Of a DNA stretch of 64,000 bases, positions 22,677 through 31,138 are shown one piece after another (the first letter of the stretch is position 1; the number at the start of each line of letters is the position of its first letter). Both the position numbers and the translations under genes were made by a program. This DNA is from a bacterium (GTDB lineage Bacteria > Armatimonadota > JACIXR01), in the NCBI GenBank assembly GCA_014360495.1, contig JACIXR010000001.1:62001-126000 (forward strand). Direction: 5' to 3'. Under the pieces are notes generated by a model. That model worked only from the letters and a program-made list of their open reading frames with translations, did not search any database and was not told where the DNA came from.

Positions 22677-23693
22677 ATGAAAGTATCGGAGTTTATCTAT
22701 GAATTGCCGCCCCATCTCATTGCCCAAGAAGGCATTGAACCGAGGGATTCCTCCCGCCTCCTTGTTTTAAATAGAAAAACAGGAGAGATAATCCATTTAC
22801 CCGCTTTCAGGGAAATCGTCAATCTATTAAATCCCGGGGATTTGCTCGTCTTAAACGATACAGAGGTCATTCCAGCTAAGTTAAAGGGACGGAAAGACAC
22901 GGGTGGAAAAGTAGAGGTCTTGATTTTAGAGGAAGACGAAAATAACATGTTTTCCGTTCTCCTTCGTCCAAGCAGGAGAATAGGTGTTGGCAGGAGAATA
23001 ATTTTCTCTACTCCAAAAGGAGAGGAAATCTTCTGCGAGGTTGTTGGAAGGGAAAGGGGAATTTGGAAGCTTAAATTTCCCGAGGGCGTTTCTCCCTTCT
23101 CTCTTGGCGAGCTTCCCTTGCCACCCTATATTAAGAAACCATTGGAAGACCCTTCACGCTATCAAACCGTTTACGCAAAAAGAAAAGGTTCCCTTGCTGC
23201 TCCCACAGCTGGTCTCCATTTCACGCCTTCTCTCTTGGATGCTTTGAAGGAAAAGGGGGTGGAGATAGTTTACATAACTCTCAAGGTAGGTTTGGGGACC
23301 TTCAAACCCATTCGCACGGAGAATGTGGAGGAACATAAGATGGAGGAGGAGGAATTTGAGATAAGCGTAGAGTCAGCGGAGAAAATTAATAAAGCGAAAG
23401 AGGAAGGGCGGAGGGTAATAGCTGTAGGAACCACCGTTGTGCGGACTTTGGAAAGCGCCGAGGAAAATGGAAAGGTGATAGCGGGAAGACAGACCACTTC
23501 CCTTTTCATTTATCCAGGATATAAGTTCAAGATAATAGATGCTTTAATAACGAATTTTCATCTTCCTGCTTCAACGCCTCTTCTTCTGACCTGTGCCTTC
23601 GCTGGCAAGGAGCTAATTTTCAAGGCGTATGAGGAGGCTAAGAGGCTGGGATATAGATTTTTGAGTTTGGGCGATGCGATGTTCATAATTTAG
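22677..23693 (+). CDS. queA: tRNA preQ1(34) S-adenosylmethionine ribosyltransferase-isomerase
   Basis: 338 residues. QueA transfers and isomerises the ribosyl part of SAM onto preQ1 in tRNA to form epoxyqueuosine. Visible hallmarks are the N-terminal YELPPHLIAQEG and RDSSRLLVLNR, PLPPYI, APTAGLHFT, the HKMEEE segment and the C-terminal LITNFHLPASTPLLL. Full length. The ATG abuts the DUF2905 stop, with CAGGAG just upstream, so the two are translationally coupled. Other queuosine genes are not in this window. Confidence 0.95.
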   Translation: MKVSEFIYELPPHLIAQEGIEPRDSSRLLVLNRKTGEIIHLPAFREIVNLLNPGDLLVLNDTEVIPAKLKGRKDTGGKVEVLILEEDENNMFSVLLRPSRRIGVGRRIIFSTPKGEEIFCEVVGRERGIWKLKFPEGVSPFSLGELPLPPYIKKPLEDPSRYQTVYAKRKGSLAAPTAGLHFTPSLLDALKEKGVEIVYITLKVGLGTFKPIRTENVEEHKMEEEEFEISVESAEKINKAKEEGRRVIAVGTTVVRTLESAEENGKVIAGRQTTSLFIYPGYKFKIIDALITNFHLPASTPLLLTCAFAGKELIFKAYEEAKRLGYRFLSLGDAMFII

Positions 23694-23704
23694 GGCTTAT
23701 TATG

Positions 23705-23731
23705 TTGACGAGAAGGTAAAATGAGTATAAT
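23705..23731 (+). promoter_or_regulatory. Promoter of the HTH protein-ftsY unit
   Basis: TTGACG at 23705-23710 and TATAAT at 23726-23731 with a short, 15-base spacer (as for the tRNA promoter). The leader is about 28 bases and has AAAGGTGAT before the ATG. Confidence 0.55.
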
Positions 23732-23765
23732 TTTTAATTAAAAACTTATAAAAAGGTGATACCAA

Positions 23766-24257
23766 ATGCGTAGTTTGAAGGATTGGTTTGATTATGTGGA
23801 GAAGCAAGCGAAGGAATTGGAGAAAAAGATAAAGAAGGAGGCGGAAGGCAAGGATACTTCTCAGCCTTCCCATCCGGAGAAGAAGGAAGGAAAGGGGATT
23901 GTATTTGACGAGATTTATATAGGTGGAAAAGAGGGTCCAAAGGGTGGAGGGGTGAGTTTCACATTGCCTGAGAAAGTGGAGCTAAAGGGGGTAGGGGAGG
24001 AAAAGGTGATTAAAGGTTATAAAAGGGCGAGGAAGGAAAGCAGAGAAGAGTTTCTTCAAAGGCTGCTTGACCCCGTTTTAACCTTGCGGGATGTTGCGCG
24101 CCTGCTCAATGTCTGTCCTATGACGGTTCGGAGGTACACGAATAAGGGACTATTGCCTTCTTTTAGAACTGCGGGAAATCAGAGAAGATTTCGTCTGTCG
24201 GATGTTCTGCGATTTATGGAAGAGAGAGGACTGCTGAAAGGAGGGGAGGAAAAATAA
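23766..24257 (+). CDS. MerR/excisionase-type helix-turn-helix protein
   Basis: 163 residues. The N-terminal half is charged and partly coiled (VEKQAKELEKKIKKEAEG), with a glycine- and proline-rich linker. Residues about 97-155 are a MerR-like winged helix: LTLRDVARLLNVCPMTVRRY and NKGLLPSFRTAGNQRRFRLS with the basic wing. There is no ligand-binding or dimerisation coil after it, so it resembles single-domain DNA-binding proteins of the excisionase/HTH_17 class. Its stop overlaps the likely start of ftsY. A regulatory role is plausible, its target unknown. Confidence 0.78.
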   Translation: MRSLKDWFDYVEKQAKELEKKIKKEAEGKDTSQPSHPEKKEGKGIVFDEIYIGGKEGPKGGGVSFTLPEKVELKGVGEEKVIKGYKRARKESREEFLQRLLDPVLTLRDVARLLNVCPMTVRRYTNKGLLPSFRTAGNQRRFRLSDVLRFMEERGLLKGGEEK

Positions 24258-25084
24258 GGGGAATCTTCGCGAGAATTAGAGAAATCTTAAGAGGTGGAAG
24301 ACCGAATGCTAAGCTTTTGAGCGAGGTTGAAGAGCTTTTATTGACCGCTGATGTAGGTGTTAAGATGACGGAGCAACTGCTTCCCTTGGTGCAGAATGGG
24401 GATTTTAGCGCTTTGAAGAGCAAAATAATAGAGATTCTCTCCCCTGCTTCTCCCTTGAGGGTTTTCCCCGAACCACCTACTGTTTATCTCTTCCTCGGAG
24501 TCAATGGGACGGGGAAAACGACCACGATTGCCAAGCTTGCCTATAGGTTAAAGAAGGAAGGGAAGGAATCTTTATTAGTAGCGGGGGATACTTTTAGAGC
24601 GGCGGCAGCAGAGCAGTTGGAGGAATGGGGAAGAAGGATTGGGGTGGATGTGATAAAGCAAAAGGAGGGCGCGGACCCCGCTGCGGTAGTTTTTGATGCG
24701 ATTTCCGCTGGAAAGGCAAGGGGGATTCCCTTCATCTTAATAGATACAGCGGGACGCCTTCACACGAAGAACCATCTACTTGAGGAAATGAAGAAAATAA
24801 ACAGGGTGATAGAGAGACAACTGGGGAGAAAGCCCGATGAGAGTTTATTAGTTCTTGATGCCACAATTGGACAGAACGCGATTCAGCAGGCAAGGGCTTT
24901 CTTGGAAGCCTGTGATGTGACGGGAATAGTTCTCTGTAAATATGATGGAACGGCGAAGGGGGGAGCGATTATACCCATTAAGCAAGAATTGGGAATTCCG
25001 ATAAAACTTCTCGGAGTGGGAGAGAAGTTGGAGGATTTGGTGGATTTCGACCCCGTCGCCTTCACAGAAGCCTTATTCAGTTAG
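24254..25084 (+). CDS. ftsY: Signal recognition particle receptor FtsY, probable ATA start
   Basis: The SRP-receptor GTPase that docks ribosome-nascent chains at the membrane. The NG domain is complete: GVNGTGKTTT, GDTFRAAAAEQL, DTAGRLHTKN, LDATIGQNA, and CKYDGTAKGG (the usual TKxD is CKYD). No ATG, GTG or upstream TTG gives a full N domain: the first canonical start is TTG 24317, which would remove the first N-domain helix. Reading on upstream gives RGIFARIREILRGGRPNAKLL, as expected for FtsY, back to ATA at 24254. That ATA overlaps the previous stop as ATAA and lies four bases after GGAGG. From there the protein has 276 residues. The 3' end overlaps the convergent gene by 12 bases. Confidence 0.85.
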   Translation: MRGIFARIREILRGGRPNAKLLSEVEELLLTADVGVKMTEQLLPLVQNGDFSALKSKIIEILSPASPLRVFPEPPTVYLFLGVNGTGKTTTIAKLAYRLKKEGKESLLVAGDTFRAAAAEQLEEWGRRIGVDVIKQKEGADPAAVVFDAISAGKARGIPFILIDTAGRLHTKNHLLEEMKKINRVIERQLGRKPDESLLVLDATIGQNAIQQARAFLEACDVTGIVLCKYDGTAKGGAIIPIKQELGIPIKLLGVGEKLEDLVDFDPVAFTEALFS

Positions 25085-27421
25085 GGAAAAAGGGATAGTT
25101 TCCCTAACAGCTTTCAAAACATCCTCAACTTCTATTTTCTTCATACAGGTCAATTCGGGACAGGAGGTTCTTCTCCTATCCCATAAGCAGGGGCGGCAAT
25201 CCAAATTGGCAAAAACGGGACGAAATCTCTCATCTTTGGGAAGCACTTCCTCCTCGTCGGAGGGACCAAACAAGGCGACGAGGGGTTTTCCACGAGCAAC
25301 CGCTAAATGCATCGCGGATGAATCAAGGCAAATGAGGAGTGAACTCCTTTCTATCAATGCGGCGAGCTTGAAGATGTCGGGGGGAAAGGCAAAATGGATT
25401 CCGGGCATCTTCATCTCTTCCTCCATCTCTCTATCGTCAGGTCCAAGGGAAACAAGGATTTCGTAGCCTTCTTCCTTCAAAATTCTCATTAATTCCTTCC
25501 ATTTGTTATTTTCCCACCTTCTATCAATTCCCCTTTTGATGCTCATCTTCCCGATTCCTGGGTGAATCAGAATAAACCCATTTTTAAAGCCTGCTTCAGA
25601 GAGAAACTTGTCCGCCCATTCCTTCGCTTCCTCCGGGATTTCAAGGCTGGGCAAGGAGGGCGACTCCTCTATCCCCAAAGCCTTCGCCAATCTGAAATGA
25701 ACGAAAGCCATGTAATCGTTCCTCGTTCCATCGGCATTTTTCGTGTTGAGGAAGGACAACTTGCTTTGTTTATAGCCAATCCTCTCGCTTGCCCCGCTTA
25801 AAAAGAGCATGAGGGGAATAAAAGGTGATGTCCCTGATGCCAGAGCGATATCGGGCTTCAAATATCTTATATAGGATAAGAAACGAAGAAGCTCGCTCCA
25901 ACTTAATCTCCCCTTAACATCCAAGGGGATTATTTCGTCCGCTTCTCCTTTTAAAACGGAGATGCTTCGTGGTTCTCCCACAACTGCTAAATAGGCATAG
26001 GGAAATCTCTTCCTCAAAGCCCTCAAGGTGGGAAGGAAGAGGATTTCATCGCCTATCCCTCCAAAATTCATAGCTAAAACACTTCTCACTTCTCTTGGCT
26101 TCCCAACGATTAAGGAAGCGGCGAGCCAGAATAGCATTTGTGGTTGAGGGCGATACCAAATCGTGTCAACTAAGCCGTGAAATAATGGGGCTATGCAAGC
26201 GGAGATGGCGCCTATGAGCAAAATCGCTGTGCTTGTATCTTCTCCTGAGATGCGTTTAATCCCCCGGGAGAAAAGGACATAAAGCATAGCGAGAAAGACA
26301 ATTAATCCCAGGATTCCATTCTCTATCGCAACTTGCAGGAAGATGTTATAGGAGGCAAGGGAATTGAAGCGGGGACGCATATAGAAGGCATAGACTCTCC
26401 GGAATGTATCGTTTCCCGGACCAATGCCTATCAGCCAATTATCCTTGAACATCTGCAGGGATGACTGCCAAATCGTGAACCTCGTAACATTTGAGGTATG
26501 CCCCCAGATTGAGAAAATCGTTTTTATCCTTCCCTTGAGGGTTGGGGAAGCTATGACGATGAGGGAGGAAAACATGACAAATAAGACGAGAAGGAGAGCG
26601 ATGGCGAGGCGCGCTTTTGTCTTTCCCTTTTGCCAAGCGAGACGAAGAAAGAGAAGGAAGAATACGAGGATGGAAGCGAAAAAGCCGATGTAGGCGCCCC
26701 TTGAATATGTCCAGAGCAACGCTAGAAGAGAGGAGACAAAGGATAGGGCGAGAAGTGGTCTTCTCCAGTCGCGCCTAATTATGAGAAGGCTTAGACAAAG
26801 AGGAATCACGCCTATCAAGTATCCGCCCAAAAGATTGGGATTCCTCAATGTGGAATAAACCCTCACGACATTACCCCCCATTGCCTCTACATCTTCCCAA
26901 AGGGCGAGGGGAGCAACCCCGATAATCTCTTGCCATACTCCGTAGAGGGAGACGATTAAGGCTGAGAGGGAGACGATGAAAACAGCCCTTTCCTTTCTCC
27001 CTCTTGTGTCGAAATTTGAAAGAAAGAGGAAATAGGCGGTGAGATAGACGAGGAGCTTAGCGAATCCCTTTAGGGAGGGTGTGAAGAATGGAGATAGACC
27101 TGTGGAAAGGAGGGAGATGCCAAGCCAGAGGAGAAAGAGGAAGGAGAAGAGGTCCATTTTGGGGGTCCATTCCTCTCTTTTGGTGAGTCCTTTAGCTATC
27201 CATAGGATGAGGGAGAGGAAGGTAAGGAGGGCGATTTTGCCCGAGGAGATGAAGGGCATGAGGAAGAGGAGGAGAAGGAGGGAAAGCTGGAGGAGAGGGT
27301 CAATCCATCCCGCTACAAAAGATGTTCTGGCGTAGGGCTGAAGATATTTCCTCAGTAAGCCGCCAGATTTTTTTAGGGCATTGTAGATGAAACTCTTCTC
27401 CCAAAGGGAGAGGCTTTCCAT
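25073..27421 (-). CDS. O-antigen-ligase domain fused to a GT9 (heptosyltransferase-like) domain
   Basis: 782 residues. Residues about 40-440 are a polytopic membrane part of the O-antigen ligase/polymerase (Wzy_C) type, with many hydrophobic segments and a periplasmic loop ending IGIGPGNDTFRRVYAF. Residues about 445-775 are a soluble glycosyltransferase-9 domain: VLAMNFGGIGDEILFLPTL opens it, then LIHPGIG and CLDSSAMHLAVARGKPLVAL with ALFGPSDEEE close the donor site. GT9 enzymes add heptose to LPS core. Having both in one chain is unusual. The stop codon of the DUF4330 gene directly precedes its ATG. No frameshift is seen at the junction, so the fusion looks real. Confidence 0.82.
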   Translation of the reverse strand: MESLSLWEKSFIYNALKKSGGLLRKYLQPYARTSFVAGWIDPLLQLSLLLLLFLMPFISSGKIALLTFLSLILWIAKGLTKREEWTPKMDLFSFLFLLWLGISLLSTGLSPFFTPSLKGFAKLLVYLTAYFLFLSNFDTRGRKERAVFIVSLSALIVSLYGVWQEIIGVAPLALWEDVEAMGGNVVRVYSTLRNPNLLGGYLIGVIPLCLSLLIIRRDWRRPLLALSFVSSLLALLWTYSRGAYIGFFASILVFFLLFLRLAWQKGKTKARLAIALLLVLFVMFSSLIVIASPTLKGRIKTIFSIWGHTSNVTRFTIWQSSLQMFKDNWLIGIGPGNDTFRRVYAFYMRPRFNSLASYNIFLQVAIENGILGLIVFLAMLYVLFSRGIKRISGEDTSTAILLIGAISACIAPLFHGLVDTIWYRPQPQMLFWLAASLIVGKPREVRSVLAMNFGGIGDEILFLPTLRALRKRFPYAYLAVVGEPRSISVLKGEADEIIPLDVKGRLSWSELLRFLSYIRYLKPDIALASGTSPFIPLMLFLSGASERIGYKQSKLSFLNTKNADGTRNDYMAFVHFRLAKALGIEESPSLPSLEIPEEAKEWADKFLSEAGFKNGFILIHPGIGKMSIKRGIDRRWENNKWKELMRILKEEGYEILVSLGPDDREMEEEMKMPGIHFAFPPDIFKLAALIERSSLLICLDSSAMHLAVARGKPLVALFGPSDEEEVLPKDERFRPVFANLDCRPCLWDRRRTSCPELTCMKKIEVEDVLKAVRETIPFSLTE

Positions 27422-27904
27422 TTAAAGCACCCTAATTCCCGCTACTTGCCCTTTAACATCTATCATTCTTCCTTCTAAATCTATGGGGGTTCCCACTTTC
27501 AATTTTGTTCCCACTATAATGCCATCGCTCCTCACATATCCCTGTGCTTGGAGGACGAAGAGGATATCCACGGTATAAGGCTCGGATGGGCTGGGAATGA
27601 GCTTGTATCCACCGTTTCCCGTTGGGACGACGGCTTGGCGGGGAGTGAATTTCACATCCTTCACAACGACCCAATCAAAAGGTTGATTTTTAACTTTTAT
27701 AAAGAGCTTTTCCCCTGGCTTCACGCAGTTCAAATCCGTCAAGGGGAAAGCTTTCACTATTGCATCTATCTCTATCTTCCTCAATTGCCCCTCGGCAGAT
27801 ACAAGGGGATGCTTTCCCGCTTTCTGCAAAAAGACGAAAACGAGGAAAGCGACGATTAAAATCAACGCCAAAAGGTCTATTGGATTGATGAATTTTCTTC
27901 TCAT
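27422..27904 (-). CDS. DUF4330 single-pass membrane protein
   Basis: 160 residues. Residues 1-28 form a short cytoplasmic head and a membrane helix (NPIDLLALILIVAFLVFVF), the rest a beta-rich exported domain with VVVKDVKFTPRQAVVP and a final GRMIDVKGQVAGIRV strand, which is the DUF4330 pattern. Function is unknown. It is the first gene of a two-gene unit with the O-antigen-ligase fusion, so a role in envelope polysaccharide handling is possible. AAAGGAGG lies eight bases before the ATG. Confidence 0.7.
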   Translation of the reverse strand: MRRKFINPIDLLALILIVAFLVFVFLQKAGKHPLVSAEGQLRKIEIDAIVKAFPLTDLNCVKPGEKLFIKVKNQPFDWVVVKDVKFTPRQAVVPTGNGGYKLIPSPSEPYTVDILFVLQAQGYVRSDGIIVGTKLKVGTPIDLEGRMIDVKGQVAGIRVL

Positions 27905-27928
27905 CTTTTGACCTCCTTTTGAAAATCA

Positions 27929-27957
27929 ATTATAAGATTTTTTGGAAAATAGTCCAA
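27929..27957 (-). promoter_or_regulatory. Promoter of the DUF4330-ligase unit
   Basis: On the minus strand: TTGGAC at 27957-27952, a 17-base spacer and TATAAT at 27934-27929. The leader is about 20 bases and includes the GGAGG site. The rest of the gap up to 28090 shows no gene; it contains the phrase TTTGCCGCTTCCACTCC, also found near 16785. Confidence 0.6.
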
Positions 27958-28090
27958 ATCGGTGGTTCAATTTTAGAACATTTGAGACTCCTAAGGAGAA
28001 TTTTCCATATTGCTTTACTATAAACTCCAAAGGGGAATCGTTCTTTGCCGCTTCCACTCCTATTAATTCCGATATCTTTTTAAATTCATC

Positions 28091-28119
28091 TTCACATAAT
28101 CATTTAGAAGAGTTAAAAT
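28091..28119 (+). promoter_or_regulatory. Promoter of the CBM9-like exported protein gene
   Basis: TTCACA at 28091-28096, a 17-base spacer and TAAAAT at 28114-28119. The leader is about 22 bases, with AAGGGGG about ten bases before the ATG. Confidence 0.55.
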
Positions 28120-28147
28120 AGAGAAAAATCTTCAAGGGGGTATATGA

Positions 28148-30763
28148 ATGAGAAGATTGTTTCCGCTTTTGTTCTTTCTTGCTGTGGCTTTCTCACAGCC
28201 GAAATATTCCGCCTGGCTGATGGAAAAGCCAGCCACGATAGATGGGGATTTGTCGGAATATCTGGATAAGCCCTTTATCTTCCTTGTCCAAGGTTCAATC
28301 CCCAATTACCTGTGGAGGGGTCCTCAAGATGCGGGAGCCAAGATTTGGCTTTCTTGGGACAAGGATTTCCTTTATGTTTCCGGGGAGGTCTTGGATGATA
28401 TACTTGCTCAAAACGCCGAACCTTGGCAGGAAAGCCTGCAAATTTATCTCGCTCCCTCTCTTGAGCTCACCTATTCCGCTATTGAGAAGAAGCTTTACAC
28501 ATTTAAAGACCGAACTTTTCTCCCCGAGAGCCCACCCTTCGCTGTCAAATCCCTCAACGGTTCCTATCAGTTTGAAATCTCCATTCCCTGGAGCCTATTG
28601 GAGCTGACGCCAGCTGAGGGGCTTTCCTTCAAGTTCAATGCAGTGCTCAATGATACTGACATCTCTGGATATAGAGGGTATATCGCCTGGTCTGAGGGGT
28701 GGAAGGAGGGAATGGGAATAGCAAGGGAAGGGGCTCAGTTTGGTGATGTAATCCTGGCAGCTCAGCCTGCTCCGCCCTACCAAACCGCTATCATTTTCGC
28801 GCCCACACCCATCTTCATAGGCGATGAAGAGATGGACATCCCCCTTTGGTTGCTTAGCAGTTCGGATGTTAGAGGGAGGTTAGAATTCGTCTTTAAGAAG
28901 GATAGCGAGATACTGCTTGAAAAAGACCAGGATATAGAAGTTAAGGCGGGTTTCAATCCTCTGTTCGTCCATTGGGATGGGAGAGGGAAGCCGGAGGGGA
29001 CATACATAGCAACCGCTAAGCTGGAGACTGCAGAAGGGGTGATGGAGGTTAGCACACAGGTAAATAAGTATGATTTAGAGAAGGAAATCTCTACTTTGGA
29101 AAAGGAAGTTGATAGGATGGGGAAGGCTTTGGAGGAGGCGAGGAAGGTAAGAAGTTGGCAGGACGCTGTTATGGTTTTGCAGGGTTCAGCATGGCAATCT
29201 CATGCTTTGGATTTTATTTCTGTTTTGAAGAGGAAAGTGGAGGAAACGAAGAATCCCGACCCGGATGCGGTTATATTAGCGAGAATTTTCCTTTGGGAAA
29301 GCAGGGATTACATCCCTACATTTGAGGCAAGTTCTGCTTTAATAAGGCGGGATTATGCATCCCCAGCCATGCTTAAGTTTCCAACCCTTCGCCTTCCTTC
29401 TTCCCAGGAACTCTCTTATCTATGGGAATTTGAGAAATGGCAGACAGGTGGCTCTTTTGAAAGATTGACTTTAGTTTACGCTAATTTGCCGATAGCTTCC
29501 ATATCCCTTTGGACTCATCCAGATTCCTCTCTGCTGGGAGGGCGAAGGGACGAGATTTTAGCGAGATGGAGGGAGAATTTACAGATACCGGAGGAAATTT
29601 CAGGGAATGGCTGGCAGGGCTGGGCGACTGCTTCGGGAGAGGTTTTGGCTCAGGCAGGAAACAACCTATGGCTAGCACAAGCGCTGAGCAAGGATGTCGC
29701 CATTTACCTCATAAATTCCGCAATTGCTTCCCAGCAAATCGGGAGAATAGAGGACCTTATGCCTCCTCTGCAACCCAATATACTCGTTGAGGACATATCC
29801 AAAGCCATAGGCTTCAATTTTCCAGAAGCAGGCTTCTATGCAAGCAAGGACGATAAGGAATCCCTTGCCCTTGCTCAATCCCTCGTTCAGAAGTTGGGAG
29901 GGAAATTGATAAGATTAGAGGAGGTTAATCGTTATAAGGATGTAGTGATCGTCGGGCTGCCCGCTCTACGGCAATTGATAGGGAACTTCAAGATGCCGGC
30001 TCCGGATAAGGAAGCTTATATCCTCTCACGCTACATCTGGGGCAAGAATGTGCTCATATTGGTGGGGAAGGAGAAGGGAAGCACGACGCCCGCGGTTGAA
30101 GTTTTGCAGGATATGGTTGATTATCTAAGGGACAAGAAGATGTTGGTTGGGGATGTCCAAGCTTTCACGAATCTCTCTACAGGAAAGCTTTCTCCCCAGC
30201 AAATCGTCCTTACCGCTATGGGTTCCCTTAGCGATTTCATCGCCATCTCCGATAAAGGGACAAGGGTGGGAGCGAAGCAAGCAATTTGGGATGTTAGCGA
30301 GAGGGGATGGAAGATAACGGTAATCCCTGGGGAGACATTTTCTATTTCCTCTGGAGAAATTGTGAGTTTAGGAGCGATTGAGAGCATAAAGGCAAGCGAG
30401 GATGTGAGGGAGCTCGTTTTGGCTATACATGAGGCGGGTGGAATGGCAATTGGTGGTAATGTTGAGGGAGTGGAATTTGATGCTTATTTAATGGGCAAGG
30501 CAAAGATGGGGAAGCCTATTGTTGCGGGAACCTATGGGGAGTATTCCTCTCCTCTGAGGACGATTGTGTTCAGCGATTGCGAGGGGATTTACGATATTTT
30601 AACGTCAATAAAGAGGGGAGATTGTATTGCTTTTTCTCCAACGGAGAAATTCGGAGAGGAGAGATTGAAGAGATTAATAGATATTCTGTTAGATGAGAGG
30701 AGATTTTTAGTGGGTAGGTTTAGCGAAAGGGCAAGGAGCAAAGCCCTTGCCCTTTCGCCCTGA
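28148..30763 (+). CDS. Large exported protein: CBM9-like domain, GH67N-like domain, degenerate PHP-like domain
   Basis: 871 residues with a signal peptide (RLFPLLFFLAVAFS). Residues about 20-190 look like a CBM9-type ligand-binding domain (IDGDLSEYLDKPF, FLYVSGEVLDD, FEISIPWSLL). Residues about 220-300 resemble an Ig/FlgD-like sandwich. A coiled segment follows near 308-340. Residues about 580-660 have the layout of the GH67-N-type domain (SLVQKLGGKL, VVIVGLP, VLILVGKEKGS). Residues about 665-860 resemble a PHP phosphoesterase domain, but the metal ligands are lost: the first motif reads VQAFTNLSTGKLSP where HxH would stand, and AISDKG where TDH is expected. It would then be a binding fold only. 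The function is unknown. The last codons form a terminator hairpin. Confidence 0.6.
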   Translation: MRRLFPLLFFLAVAFSQPKYSAWLMEKPATIDGDLSEYLDKPFIFLVQGSIPNYLWRGPQDAGAKIWLSWDKDFLYVSGEVLDDILAQNAEPWQESLQIYLAPSLELTYSAIEKKLYTFKDRTFLPESPPFAVKSLNGSYQFEISIPWSLLELTPAEGLSFKFNAVLNDTDISGYRGYIAWSEGWKEGMGIAREGAQFGDVILAAQPAPPYQTAIIFAPTPIFIGDEEMDIPLWLLSSSDVRGRLEFVFKKDSEILLEKDQDIEVKAGFNPLFVHWDGRGKPEGTYIATAKLETAEGVMEVSTQVNKYDLEKEISTLEKEVDRMGKALEEARKVRSWQDAVMVLQGSAWQSHALDFISVLKRKVEETKNPDPDAVILARIFLWESRDYIPTFEASSALIRRDYASPAMLKFPTLRLPSSQELSYLWEFEKWQTGGSFERLTLVYANLPIASISLWTHPDSSLLGGRRDEILARWRENLQIPEEISGNGWQGWATASGEVLAQAGNNLWLAQALSKDVAIYLINSAIASQQIGRIEDLMPPLQPNILVEDISKAIGFNFPEAGFYASKDDKESLALAQSLVQKLGGKLIRLEEVNRYKDVVIVGLPALRQLIGNFKMPAPDKEAYILSRYIWGKNVLILVGKEKGSTTPAVEVLQDMVDYLRDKKMLVGDVQAFTNLSTGKLSPQQIVLTAMGSLSDFIAISDKGTRVGAKQAIWDVSERGWKITVIPGETFSISSGEIVSLGAIESIKASEDVRELVLAIHEAGGMAIGGNVEGVEFDAYLMGKAKMGKPIVAGTYGEYSSPLRTIVFSDCEGIYDILTSIKRGDCIAFSPTEKFGEERLKRLIDILLDERRFLVGRFSERARSKALALSP
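30723..30758 (+). terminator. Bidirectional hairpin overlapping the stop of the CBM9-like gene
   Basis: A perfect 14-base-pair stem (GCGAAAGGGCAAGG / CCTTGCCCTTTCGC) with an eight-base loop. It lies entirely inside the last 14 codons of the plus-strand gene and ends just before its stop codon. It also lies 13 bases past the stop of the minus-strand HdrA-like gene, so it can serve both units. No long T run follows on either side. Confidence 0.6.
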
Positions 30764-30771
30764 AATTGAGG

Positions 30772-31122
30772 CTATAAAACAGACTTTATAGCCTCTATTG
30801 CCTGCTCCGTCGTCATATTGCGGATGTCAACACCAACATGCTTGTTCTTGTCGAAGTTAGTTGCTTCAAAGGCCTCCCTGAACAACTTCCTCTGCATATC
30901 GGGGTCGCAACCCGCGACGACGAGCTTCTCAACATCGTCCATACCCTTCAGGAAAACTTCCCAGAAGACATCGCCGTCGGAGGCGCAAAGCTGAGGATGA
31001 AGAGCAACGAAATCCACCAGCTTCTGACGCCTTAATGTATTGAGAACCTCAAAGATGTTCATTTGCTGGAACGAAGGGCAGGTGCCTTGACAAACGCAGA
31101 GGATAACGCCTTTCTTTGCCAT
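30772..31122 (-). CDS. Stand-alone HdrA N-terminal-type Fe-S protein
   Basis: 116 residues that resemble the region at the start of heterodisulfide reductase subunit HdrA: ILCVCQGTCPSF with C9, C11, C15, then LHPQLCASDG, KLVVAGCDPDMQRKLFREAF (the HdrA VVAxCxPRMHEPxFR motif in altered form) and VDIRNM. The FAD domain of HdrA is entirely absent, so it is a free-standing version. Cysteines at about 9, 11, 15, 46 and 71 could hold a cluster or a disulfide. It is last in the acr3-arsR-ferredoxin unit, with AAAGGAGG before the ATG. A role as redox partner of the ferredoxin is inference. Confidence 0.7.
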   Translation of the reverse strand: MAKKGVILCVCQGTCPSFQQMNIFEVLNTLRRQKLVDFVALHPQLCASDGDVFWEVFLKGMDDVEKLVVAGCDPDMQRKLFREAFEATNFDKNKHVGVDIRNMTTEQAIEAIKSVL

Positions 31123-31138
31123 TTAAATCACCTCCTTT

